A stretch of 9,360 nt of DNA, taken from JAAZXR01 sp040265175. Its GTDB lineage: Bacteria > Myxococcota_A > Polyangia > Nannocystales > Nannocystaceae. Position 1 is the stretch's first letter. The number at the start of each line of letters is the position of its first letter. This document shows positions 1 through 6,728 of the stretch, one piece after another. The notes below the pieces were generated by a model. That model had not been told where the DNA came from. It ran no database searches and saw only the letters and a list, made by a program, of their open reading frames with translations. The stretch spans positions 1 to 9,360 of the forward strand of contig JBDQGY010000176.1 of the NCBI GenBank assembly GCA_040265175.1, in the 5' to 3' direction. The position numbers were made by a program, and so were the translations under genes.

Positions 1-61
1 CCTCCCGAACGTTGAGGTCCTCGACGCTTGGCTCTCGTTCACGGCGACACTCGACGCTCTC
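1..61. repeat. Left arm of a 61-base perfect inverted repeat
   Basis: Bases 1-61 are the exact reverse complement of 667-727 inside the recombinase gene. I compared them base by base. The match stops at 62 (c) against 666 (a). It starts at the window edge, so the repeat may be longer than seen. The right arm is coding sequence of the recombinase, so the left arm is the copy. It reads antisense to recombinase codons and is fused to the leucine-rich-repeat frame at about 62. With no mismatch, it is either a very recent inverted duplication or a fold-back assembly or amplification chimera at a contig end. Confidence 0.95.
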
Positions 62-509
62 CTTGCAGGGGACCCCACTCACAAACACGCAACTGGAGGC
101 GCTGGGGGGCGGGTTCACGGCGCTGCGAGATTTGGATATTTCAAGCTCGGGGATCACGTCGCTGGCTGACGTCGTGGGGGTCGCCTCCCTCAAGATCCTT
201 CGCGCGTCTGACAATGGGCTCGCGGGGCTCCCCGAGGCGGCGTTGTGGTCCGGCGTGGAGGATCTTCGGGTCGGCGACAACCCGCTCGACACGCTCGCGC
301 CACTTGCGGGTGTGCTCTCCTTGCGTCGTCTTGACGCGCCTCGGACCTCGATCGAGTCCGTCGCCGCGATCGCGGAGATCCCCGGCTTTGGCGCGGAGAG
401 CTTCCTTGATGTCCGCGAGACGCTTCTCACCGAGGATGACTGCGCGGCGCTTGGGGTGCTCGAAGGGAGAGGCGTCGACGTGCGGGCGGACGTCGCGTGC
501 GGGCGGTGA
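12..509 (+). CDS. Leucine-rich-repeat protein, 5' end chimeric or truncated
   Basis: The frame stays open to the window edge. TTG at 12 is the first start seen, but codons up to 61 lie in the inverted copy of recombinase sequence, so only the part from about 63 is credible protein. That part holds four consecutive 22-residue leucine-rich repeats at 123-188, 189-254, 255-320 and 321-386, with the L-x-x-L-x-(I/L/V) spacing and N/S positions of SDS22-like or bacterial LRRs. A capping segment follows, ending in the TGA at 507-509. LRR arrays usually form protein-binding solenoids. No enzyme domain, signal peptide or membrane segment is visible, but the true N-terminus is missing, so location and full architecture cannot be told. 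It lies 55 bases upstream of the recombinase on the same strand. The repeat assignment is firm; function is unknown. Confidence 0.6.
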   Translation: MRSSTLGSRSRRHSTLSLQGTPLTNTQLEALGGGFTALRDLDISSSGITSLADVVGVASLKILRASDNGLAGLPEAALWSGVEDLRVGDNPLDTLAPLAGVLSLRRLDAPRTSIESVAAIAEIPGFGAESFLDVRETLLTEDDCAALGVLEGRGVDVRADVACGR

Positions 510-564
510 GGGCCGCGATCGTCAAAAGGTGGCCCCAAATCCGGGACGGGGGTAGCCTGAACAC

Positions 565-1530
565 GTGCGGGCCGTGGTCACGGATTTTTTGGAGCATCTC
601 GAGCACGAGGTGAGGGCGTCGCCCAACACCTTGCGCGCGTACCGCAAAGACCTCGACTCGTTTTTAGAGAGCGTCGAGTGTCGCCGTGAACGAGAGCCAA
701 GCGTCGAGGACCTCAACGTTCGGGAGGTTCGCGCGCACTTGGCCGAGATCCATGGGAGCTACGGGGCGCGGTCCATAGGGCGGCGCCTGTCGGCGCTTCG
801 ACGTCTGGGGAGCTTTTGCAGGGAGCGACAATTGCTGCCAGAGAATCCTGTCGAGTTGATCCGGCACCCGAAGCGTCCTCGACCGCTCCCGGTGGCGTTG
901 CCGGTGGAGGATGTGACGCGTCTCATCGAACATTTTGATGGCAGCGAGCCTCGGGATCTTCGTGATCGAGCGATGCTCGAACTAATCTACGGGGCGGGGC
1001 TGCGCGTGTCTGAGTGCGCGTCGTTGGACCTCGCGTCGATGAGGTGGGAGGGGGCGTTGCTCTTCGTTCGGGTGGTCTCAGGCAAAGGTGGCAAGGATCG
1101 TGTGGTGCCCGCCGGCAAAAGCGCGGCGCGAGCGGTGCAAAAATGGCTCCGTGCACGCGAGCAAATCGTTCGGCCAACCTCGCCCCCCGAGGCGCTGTTT
1201 TTGGGGGTGCGGGGCGGGCGGATCTCGCCCCGAACGATCCGGACCGTGGTCGAGCGAGCGTGTGTCGCAGCGGGGACGCGGGCGGTGATCGGACCCCACG
1301 GGTTGCGCCACAGCTTCGCGACCCATCTGCTCCAAAGCGGGTGCGATCTTCGGAGTATCCAGCACATGCTCGGCCACGCGAGCCTCTCCTCGACGCAGGT
1401 GTACACCCACCTCGACATCGGGCGGATCTCCGAGGTCTACGAGAGCGCGCACCCGCGTGCTTCGCACACGAATGCCGCGGATGACGGGACGAGACCGACC
1501 GGGCGAGAAGACTCGGGTGACGGCAACTAG
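565..1530 (+). CDS. xerC: Tyrosine recombinase, XerC/XerD type
   Basis: A site-specific recombinase of the phage-integrase family. XerC/XerD resolve chromosome dimers at dif sites by forming a covalent 3'-phosphotyrosine intermediate. The 321 residues comprise an N-terminal SAM-like core-binding domain (about 5-90, with SPNTLRAYRKDL at 19-30) and a C-terminal catalytic domain. The full catalytic set is present: R147 in GAGLRVSE, K174 in SGKGGKDR, H245 and R248 in HGLRHSF, H271 in LGHASLSS, and Y280 in VYTH. About 20 polar residues after 300 make it slightly longer than the usual 295-305. The start is GTG at 565; a second GTG at 574 is possible, and neither has a strong Shine-Dalgarno. The stop shares CTAG with the convergent DUF2452 gene. 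Compact size and the lack of phage genes favour a housekeeping Xer over an integrase. XerC rather than XerD is a guess; no dif-like site is visible. Confidence 0.9.
   Translation: MRAVVTDFLEHLEHEVRASPNTLRAYRKDLDSFLESVECRREREPSVEDLNVREVRAHLAEIHGSYGARSIGRRLSALRRLGSFCRERQLLPENPVELIRHPKRPRPLPVALPVEDVTRLIEHFDGSEPRDLRDRAMLELIYGAGLRVSECASLDLASMRWEGALLFVRVVSGKGGKDRVVPAGKSAARAVQKWLRAREQIVRPTSPPEALFLGVRGGRISPRTIRTVVERACVAAGTRAVIGPHGLRHSFATHLLQSGCDLRSIQHMLGHASLSSTQVYTHLDIGRISEVYESAHPRASHTNAADDGTRPTGREDSGDGN
667..727. repeat. Right arm of the 61-base inverted repeat, inside xerC
   Basis: This is the exact reverse complement of bases 1-61, with 605 bases between the arms. It encodes residues around 35-54 of the recombinase, in the linker and second half of the core-binding domain. 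It is in frame and family-consistent, so this arm is the original. Nothing in the recombinase looks disrupted. Confidence 0.95.
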
Positions 1531-2039
1531 GCTTCGTCGAGGAAGCCGCTCACCGGTTCCGCGACGAGAGCCGCGACGCTGAATCGTTCTCGGGGTGCGG
1601 GCGCGTCGCGGCCGTCCACGCGAGTCCACGACATGTCGGGTTCGAGGCGATAGCTGCCTTCAAAGTCATGGGGGGGCGAGCCTCGCCAGTCCGAGGGGGA
1701 GAGCATGGAGAAATAAGCGTCCCCTTCGTGTCGGTGATACAGGTGGTAGACCGCGCCGACGCGCTTTGAGAAGCCGCAGCCTGCGCGATGCAGCAAGGCG
1801 TTTTGTCTGGCGGAGGTCAGGACGGTGCGAGCCTGCTCTTGCAGCGCGCGTATCTGGGCGACGATGACCTCAAGTTTGGCGTTCGCGGCGGTCCCGATGA
1901 CCTCGTCGGCAGATTGAATCTCACGCGCGGCGTCCACGAGATCGTGGATGGGGGCCAGCCGACTCATGGGGTAGGGTGAGGTCGCGGCGCTCCCCTCGTG
2001 TTTTGTCCCGGCGTTACGGACGAGTGGTGGATTCGACAT
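1527..2039 (-). CDS. DUF2452 family protein (C1orf50 homologue)
   Basis: A 170-residue protein of unknown function. The core matches the DUF2452 family that includes human C1orf50, as I recall its sequence: an ADE-containing helix (IQSADEVIG, 41-49), a helical stretch LEVIVAQIRALQEQA (56-70), LHRAGC (83-88), YHLYHRHEGDAYFSMLSPSD (98-117), then HDFEGSYRLEPDMSWTRVD (124-142). The human protein has closely similar versions of each block. No signal peptide, membrane span or known catalytic triad is visible; H84, C88 and H99 are conserved polar positions. I chose ATG at 2039, which begins MSNPPLVRNAG as in relatives; an upstream TTG at 2075 would add 12 residues. It is downstream of and co-oriented with the M23 lipoprotein gene, 81 bases away with hairpins between. 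Its stop overlaps the xerC stop in CTAG. Confidence 0.85.
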   Translation of the reverse strand: MSNPPLVRNAGTKHEGSAATSPYPMSRLAPIHDLVDAAREIQSADEVIGTAANAKLEVIVAQIRALQEQARTVLTSARQNALLHRAGCGFSKRVGAVYHLYHRHEGDAYFSMLSPSDWRGSPPHDFEGSYRLEPDMSWTRVDGRDAPAPRERFSVAALVAEPVSGFLDEA

Positions 2040-2065
2040 CGCACGTAGCGTTGCCCGAGAGTGAG

Positions 2066-2079
2066 GTGCTTGCAAGCAC
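2066..2079. repeat. 14-base perfect palindrome
   Basis: GTGCTTGCAAGCAC reads identically on both strands and lies 27 bases upstream of the DUF2452 ATG. It could be an operator for a dimeric regulator or half of an RNA structure with the adjacent hairpin. The palindrome is directly seen; its role is unknown. Confidence 0.5.
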
Positions 2080-2086
2080 GGGAGAG

Positions 2087-2106
2087 CCCGTCGCCGAGGC
2101 GACGGG
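2087..2106 (-). terminator. Strong GC hairpin downstream of the M23 peptidase gene
   Basis: CCCGTCGC at 2087-2094 pairs perfectly with GCGACGGG at 2099-2106 around a CGAG loop. One more C-G pair would be possible if the loop closed. It lies 15 bases beyond the peptidase stop. In the minus direction it is followed by CTCTCC rather than a T-run, so it is not a textbook intrinsic terminator. It could be a U-less terminator, an mRNA 3'-end stabiliser, or an element modulating read-through into the DUF2452 gene. Confidence 0.4.
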
Positions 2107-2120
2107 GCAAGGAATCAGCG

Positions 2121-3236
2121 TCAAAGGTCGAATAGCGGCCGCTTGTCACGCTTCGGGCGGGAATCGCCGTCGGCGCGCTGTCGGACTTTTGTCGGGCGCG
2201 GAGGCATGAATCGGCGCTTCGGCACACCGTCGACGACCACGTCGTGGAACTCGAGGGGGAGCGCTTGGGGGGACTCCCCTGGCGCGGCAGAGACGAGGTG
2301 GACGTGCAGGTGGGGCATGGTGCTCCTCCCGGAGTTCCCCACCTTCCCGAGGACTTGGCCGTACTCGACACGATCTCCAACCTTCGCCGTGACCGTGCCG
2401 TTGATCATGTGCCAATGCGCTGTGAACTCCCCGAATCCGTGATCGATGACGACGCCGTTACCCCCGAGCTTTCCCCGCTCCCCGGGGAGGTTTTCGGGCA
2501 TCCCGTCGCGGGAGAATACGACGACACCGGGCGCAGGCGCGACGATGGTCCCGCCATGTCCGTAATAGTTCTCGTTGGACTTGGAGCCGGGCGCGCGCAG
2601 CTCTCCATCTTCGCGGACCACGAAGTCGAAGGCCCATCGCTGCTGCGCGTGGTTAAAGTGCTTGTTTACCGCCAAGGTTCGACCTCCGTGGAGGACGTCC
2701 CATTCTCCAACGAGCGGGAAGCGAAAGCGATTGACGCTGAGGTAGTCCTCCGCGACTTCTCCAATCTCGTGCGGCCACGGGTGTCGTTGGATGGACAGCA
2801 CCTCGAAGCGGCCGTCGGCGTCGAAGGCCCATTGAAAGACGATCTTGGTGAGGGTCGAGCGCCGACGGTGCAAGGTGAGGGCGGTGACCACTCGGCGCCC
2901 GTCCTCCTCGTGGACGCGGGCCTCGATAACTCCCACGCGATCGCCGAGCCGCTGGAGACGACGGGCGGCTCGCTTGTACTCGCGCGCGATGTTGCGGCCG
3001 CTCCGCTCCGGGAGTTTGGCGCGTACGGGGTCGGTGTCCCGTGCTTCGAGCGCGTTCAACGTCGCCTCGTCGTTCACCTGGTCGAGGGTCCGCTGCGCCG
3101 ACGCGATGGCCAGCGCCTCCGGGGGCTGGGTCCACCCACTCGGGCCCGGTCCCTTGCTGGCACCGGCACACCCCGCGAGGAACGCGCCGCACCACAGAAA
3201 CGCGGCCATACGCTGCCAGCCGAAACCGGGTGGCAC
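2121..3236 (-). CDS. M23 family metallopeptidase, predicted lipoprotein
   Basis: A LytM/M23-type zinc endopeptidase, a family that usually cleaves peptidoglycan peptide bridges. With GTG at 3236 as start it has 371 residues: an arginine, a short hydrophobic run and the lipobox FLAGC (lipidated Cys at 23), then a low-complexity linker. A region of about 200 residues that I do not recognise follows (about 35-180). The M23 domain occupies about 190-335. Expected zinc ligands are H196 and D204 (HAQQRWAFDF) and H311 in PHLHVH; H276 (HWHMI) and H309 match the catalytic histidines. The core GGNGVVIDHGFGEFTAHWHM and VGDRVEYGQVLGKVGNSGRS is typical. The tail is basic. The start is uncertain: ATG at 3209 gives a very short signal lacking a positive charge, while GTG at 3281 or 3347 gives long leaders. 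It is probably exported and lipid-anchored. It is divergent from the J-domain gene. Confidence 0.85.
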   Translation of the reverse strand: MPPGFGWQRMAAFLWCGAFLAGCAGASKGPGPSGWTQPPEALAIASAQRTLDQVNDEATLNALEARDTDPVRAKLPERSGRNIAREYKRAARRLQRLGDRVGVIEARVHEEDGRRVVTALTLHRRRSTLTKIVFQWAFDADGRFEVLSIQRHPWPHEIGEVAEDYLSVNRFRFPLVGEWDVLHGGRTLAVNKHFNHAQQRWAFDFVVREDGELRAPGSKSNENYYGHGGTIVAPAPGVVVFSRDGMPENLPGERGKLGGNGVVIDHGFGEFTAHWHMINGTVTAKVGDRVEYGQVLGKVGNSGRSTMPHLHVHLVSAAPGESPQALPLEFHDVVVDGVPKRRFMPPRPTKVRQRADGDSRPKRDKRPLFDL

Positions 3237-3382
3237 GAGCCCGGAATCTTGGTCCCTGTCTAAAAGGATTCGCAGCTTCACGCCCCGGCGATCGTACCTG
3301 ATATGCGCGAGCCTCGCCACCGAATCGGCGGGAGACCCTTTCGCCACGTGCGGCGGTGAACGATAATTGCGGCGTGCCTCTC
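3237..3382. promoter_or_regulatory. Divergent intergenic region between peptidase and J-protein genes
   Basis: About 146 bases between divergent starts must hold promoters for both units, unless the peptidase start is the more distal GTG at 3281 or 3347. A GATAAT at 3362-3367, 17 bases after TTTCGC at 3339-3344, is a weak -10/-35 candidate for the J-protein/dnaK unit and would leave a very short leader. TGCGGCG occurs twice, 19 bases apart (3349-3355 and 3368-3374), flanking that hexamer. I see no CIRCE-type inverted repeat and no clear heat-shock sigma promoter. Confidence 0.3.
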
Positions 3383-4840
3383 ATGCCTGATTCGGAACTC
3401 CGTGTGGGGGAGGTCGACCCCACGACGCTGCCTTTGCAGCCGCAGGAGTTCTATGTCTTCTCGCTGATGACCAAAGAGATGACCCTCGCTCAGTTGAAGA
3501 CGCGCTGCATCGGGCTTGGCGACGTGGAGGGGAGCGTGGCTCGTTTGATCGAGCTTGGAGCACTCACGAGCCCAGACGTCCCTGTGGAGGGGTCGCGAGA
3601 CGCGACGCTCGAGGAGCGCGAGGAGGAGGCGCCCCCTCCCTCGTCCGAGGTGCCCGCGGACGAGGCGGGAGTCGCAGATGTCGCGCCGCAGGCCGACGAT
3701 GCGCACACGGACGGGCGAGAGGCCGAGGCGGTACGCGCGGAGCCACTGCGCTCCGATGCGCATCGAGGTCGGGTCGTGGAAGCGTTACCGGAACCGACCG
3801 GGCTTCCCGAGGTTGCCCCCGTCACCGCGGACGACCCTCGGCTTGAACAGGGCATCGCGCTCGACATTGAGTTTCAGCGCACGGTGCTCGCCGCGGTGGA
3901 GCTCGGCGAAAATCTCAACGCCTTCCGCGTGCTGGGTATCGGGCCGACAGAGGACGTGCGACGGATCAAGAGAGCCTTCCACGCGTTGAGCCGAAAACTG
4001 CACCCGGACGCCTATTTTGGGCAAGACCTCGGCGACTACTCGCGCCATCTCGAGCGTCTGTTCACCCTCGCGAAGTCTTCGTTCACCACGCTCAAAGACC
4101 CGTCGCAGCGGGACGCGATCATGTCCTCGTGGTTTGAGGAGGAGTCACAAAAATGCGAAGAGGTGCTCGCGGAGAAGCGCAACAGCGAGGAGTTTGAGCT
4201 CGCGCGTCAAAAAGCATCGACGCTTCGGCGCTCAAAACGAAATAAGGAGCGTTCCCTTCAGCGAGCGCGAAAGCGCGCGACCACAAATGTCGAGCATCGT
4301 GAGCACCACATCGAGGCCTTACGTGCCCAAGCGCTGAAGGAGTTTGAGGCGGGGCGGCCCGGAGAGGCGCTCGCCAGTTTGCATAACGCGAAGGGGATGC
4401 TGCGACCTGGCTCGGAGCTGCGGCTGCAGATCGAAGCGGACGAGCAAAAAATGAAAAAGGCGCGGAGTAAGGAAGCCTATTCGAGGGCAGTAAAGGCGCG
4501 TAAGGAGAATCGGTCGAAGGAGGCCGCCGCTTTGTTCGACGAAGCAGCGAGACTAGCGCCGAGTCTGGAGTACCTCTCAGAGGCCGCGATCTCCATGGCG
4601 GATCACAACTCCGCGCAAGCCCGTGAACACGCGATGGCCGCGCTTTCGGAGCTGGGCCGACGCGAGAAAGAGGGAGGGTCGTCAGCCGCGCTCGCGGGGC
4701 GGGCCAACTATGCCGCGGCGATCGCATTTCGTGCCGCGGGACTCCGCACCTCCGCTCGGAGTGCGGCGCGCCAAGCCGAGAAATATCTCGGAGACACCCC
4801 CGCGATTCGCAAGCTTCTCAAAAGTCTCTCCATCCCCTAA
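3383..4840 (+). CDS. J-domain protein (type III, DnaJ-like co-chaperone) with helical/TPR-like C-terminus
   Basis: A 485-residue predicted Hsp70 co-chaperone. An N-terminal module (about 12-65, with LPLQPQEFYVFSLM then a repeated-helix pattern) resembles a small winged-helix or DUF4388-like segment, but I cannot name it. An acidic, Pro/Ala-rich linker spans about 70-150. The J-domain is about 179-250 with the HPD motif at 207-209 (LSRKLHPDAYF), needed to stimulate Hsp70 ATPase. A charged, probably coiled-coil stretch (250-310) leads to helical repeats with TPR character (about 310-470). There is no Gly/Phe region, zinc finger or DnaJ C-terminal domain, so this is a type III J-protein rather than DnaJ itself. 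ATG at 3383 is preferred; GTG at 3356 would add nine residues, and neither has a clear ribosome site. The gene ends 26 bases before the dnaK-like start, so the two are probably co-transcribed and act together. Confidence 0.85.
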   Translation: MPDSELRVGEVDPTTLPLQPQEFYVFSLMTKEMTLAQLKTRCIGLGDVEGSVARLIELGALTSPDVPVEGSRDATLEEREEEAPPPSSEVPADEAGVADVAPQADDAHTDGREAEAVRAEPLRSDAHRGRVVEALPEPTGLPEVAPVTADDPRLEQGIALDIEFQRTVLAAVELGENLNAFRVLGIGPTEDVRRIKRAFHALSRKLHPDAYFGQDLGDYSRHLERLFTLAKSSFTTLKDPSQRDAIMSSWFEEESQKCEEVLAEKRNSEEFELARQKASTLRRSKRNKERSLQRARKRATTNVEHREHHIEALRAQALKEFEAGRPGEALASLHNAKGMLRPGSELRLQIEADEQKMKKARSKEAYSRAVKARKENRSKEAAALFDEAARLAPSLEYLSEAAISMADHNSAQAREHAMAALSELGRREKEGGSSAALAGRANYAAAIAFRAAGLRTSARSAARQAEKYLGDTPAIRKLLKSLSIP

Positions 4841-4866
4841 GATGAGGGCGCGCACCGTTGAATTCT

Positions 4867-6696
4867 ATGGACTACGTCGTTGGCATCGATCTTGGAACCT
4901 CGAACAGTGTTGTCGCGGTGGTGGAGGATGGCGCCCCTGTTGTGATCCCCAACAAAGGGGGCTACACCACCACGCCATCCATCGTCGCCACCTCAGAGAG
5001 CGGCACCCGGCTCGTGGGGCATATCGCGAAGCGGCAGTCGGTGACGAACGCACGAAACACGATCATTGCGGCCAAGCGGTTGATCGGACGAAAGTGGGAC
5101 TCACCGCCCGCTCGCACGGTTCAGCAGTCTTGCCCGTATATGATCGTGGAGGGTCCGCACGGAGACGTGCGCATCATGATGCGAGACCAGGTCTATTCTG
5201 TCCCAGAGATCTCCGCCTTCATCCTCCAGGAGATTAAACTCGTGGCGGAGCAGTACGTGGGCGCGTCCGTTGAAAAAGCAGTGGTGACCGTGCCCGCCTA
5301 CTTTAACGACAATCAACGCCAGGCCACGAAGGACGCTGGGCGGATCGCGGGGCTCGAGGTGATTCGCATCATCAATGAGCCCACGGCGGCCGCGCTCGCC
5401 TACGGATTTGGTAAAGACCTCGAGCGCAAGGTGGTGGTTTATGATCTCGGGGGTGGGACCTTTGACGTGTCGATCCTCGACATCGGCAACGGGGTATTTG
5501 AGGTCATCTCGACCGCGGGGGACACCTTCCTCGGAGGCGAAGACTTTGATGAACGGGTGAGCGGGTGGCTCGTTGAGCGTTTTCGTGAGATGACCGGGAT
5601 CGATGTGCGGGAAGATCGGATGGCCCTCCAGCGGATCCGAGACGCGGCAGAGCAGACTCGCTGTGAGTTGTCGACGGTCTCGGAGAGCAGCGTAGATCTG
5701 CCATTCTTGTACACCATGCCCAACGGGGACACCCACCACCTCCAAGAAACGCTCACGCGGACCCAACTCAATGACCTGACCAAGGACCTGGTCGACCGCA
5801 CGATTCAGATCTGTCGCAAGACGCTCGAAGAGGCCAACCTCAGCCCCCGAGATCTTGACGATGTGATCTTGGTGGGGGGCATGGTGCGGATGCCGCTGAT
5901 CCAAGAGAGCGTGACGAAGTTCTTCCAGCGAGAGCCATGCCGAGGTGTTCATCCCGACGAGGTGGTCGCGCTCGGAGCATCCATTCAAGGGACCGCGTTG
6001 ACGCAAGGGTCGACCGAACTGCTACTCCTCGATGTGACCCCGCACAGCCTTGGGATCATGATCTCCGGTGGCTATTTCCACGAGCTCATTGGACAAAACA
6101 CGACGGTCCCAACCAACGCGAGTCACATCTTCACGACGGTCCGTGACAACCAGACCTCCGTAAAGATCCTCGTGCTGCAAGGAGAGAGTGACAAGGCCGC
6201 GGAGAACGAACTTCTCGGTGAGTTCATCTTGACAGGGCTCGAGAAGGCGTCCCGCGGCCAAGTCGAAGTGGATGTCACCTTGTCCATCAGCGCCGACGGG
6301 ATCGTCTCCGTGGCGGCTCGCGATCTCAAGACCGGTCGGGAGCAGAGCATCACCGTCACCGCGACGTCGGGGCTGACCGAAGAGGAACTCAGCACGCTTG
6401 TTTCCCAGAGTCACGAGTACATGCTCGATGTGAAAAAAAATGAGGATTTGGAGCGGGGACAGCTGCAGGTGCGCAAGGTCGTCGAAGAGGTGGAGGCGCT
6501 GTTCCCGGAGGTTCGCGACGTCATGAGCGGGACCAGCTTTGGTCGGGACGCGATCAGCAAGGCCGAGGCCGTCGTCGCGCGCGCCAAGCTAGATCTTGAA
6601 GGCCGAGATGTTCGCGCGCTCGCCGAGGTTCAAGAGAGCCTCGACCGTACCGTGAGCATGTTCCGCGGGGTCGTGACGAAGACGAAGCTGAGCTGA
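4867..6696 (+). CDS. dnaK: Hsp70 family chaperone (DnaK paralogue)
   Basis: An ATP-driven Hsp70, 609 residues. The nucleotide-binding domain has IDLGTSNS (7-14), K70 in AAKRLIGRKW, NEPTAAALAYG (170-180), DLGGGTFD with T198, and VGGMVRMP (336-343). The interdomain linker LLLLDVTP (385-392) leads to a beta-sandwich substrate domain (about 393-500) with NTTVPTNAS and VLQGES. A diverged helical lid ends at 609, without the disordered tail or the acidic end of canonical DnaK (about 638 residues). The positions of the E. coli arch residues M404 and A429 are S400 and V426 here. ATG at 4867 matches the family N-terminus. TTG at 4858, with GAGG ten bases upstream, is an alternative adding three residues. 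No grpE or dnaJ follows, so I read it as a specialised paralogue partnered by the J-protein upstream. The dnaK symbol is by family only. Confidence 0.9.
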   Translation: MDYVVGIDLGTSNSVVAVVEDGAPVVIPNKGGYTTTPSIVATSESGTRLVGHIAKRQSVTNARNTIIAAKRLIGRKWDSPPARTVQQSCPYMIVEGPHGDVRIMMRDQVYSVPEISAFILQEIKLVAEQYVGASVEKAVVTVPAYFNDNQRQATKDAGRIAGLEVIRIINEPTAAALAYGFGKDLERKVVVYDLGGGTFDVSILDIGNGVFEVISTAGDTFLGGEDFDERVSGWLVERFREMTGIDVREDRMALQRIRDAAEQTRCELSTVSESSVDLPFLYTMPNGDTHHLQETLTRTQLNDLTKDLVDRTIQICRKTLEEANLSPRDLDDVILVGGMVRMPLIQESVTKFFQREPCRGVHPDEVVALGASIQGTALTQGSTELLLLDVTPHSLGIMISGGYFHELIGQNTTVPTNASHIFTTVRDNQTSVKILVLQGESDKAAENELLGEFILTGLEKASRGQVEVDVTLSISADGIVSVAARDLKTGREQSITVTATSGLTEEELSTLVSQSHEYMLDVKKNEDLERGQLQVRKVVEEVEALFPEVRDVMSGTSFGRDAISKAEAVVARAKLDLEGRDVRALAEVQESLDRTVSMFRGVVTKTKLS

Positions 6697-6703
6697 TTGA
6701 CGC

Positions 6704-6721
6704 CGCGCCCATCATGGCGCG
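6704..6721. terminator. Small hairpin between convergent dnaK and tail-anchored protein genes
   Basis: CGCGCC at 6704-6709 and GGCGCG at 6716-6721 form a perfect six-pair stem with a CATCAT loop. It sits in the 32-base gap between two convergent genes, eight bases after the dnaK-like stop. No T-run follows on either strand, so a bidirectional terminator is only suggested by position. Confidence 0.3.
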
Positions 6722-6728
6722 TCTCGCC

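Noticed and set aside
562..567. CACGTG at the xerC start and again at 3345-3350, each followed by CGG
   Set aside because: A nine-base match (CACGTGCGG) shared twice in a GC-rich window is easily chance; one copy overlaps a start codon and no regulator is implied.
565..1530. Integron or phage integrase instead of Xer
   Set aside because: No integron-specific insertion, no attachment site, no phage or cassette genes nearby; length and motifs fit Xer.
2244..3263. Long + strand ORF (339 codons) opposite the M23 peptidase gene
   Set aside because: It is a GC-driven antisense shadow; the minus strand carries the lipobox and the complete M23 motifs.
3339..3374. GATAAT with weak -35 and a TGCGGCG direct repeat as a defined promoter/operator
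   Set aside because: The -35 match is poor and the leader would be only a few bases; kept only as a weak note under the divergent region.
5101..6006. 301-codon minus-strand ORF opposite the Hsp70 gene
   Set aside because: The plus strand is unmistakable Hsp70; the antisense frame has no recognisable domain.
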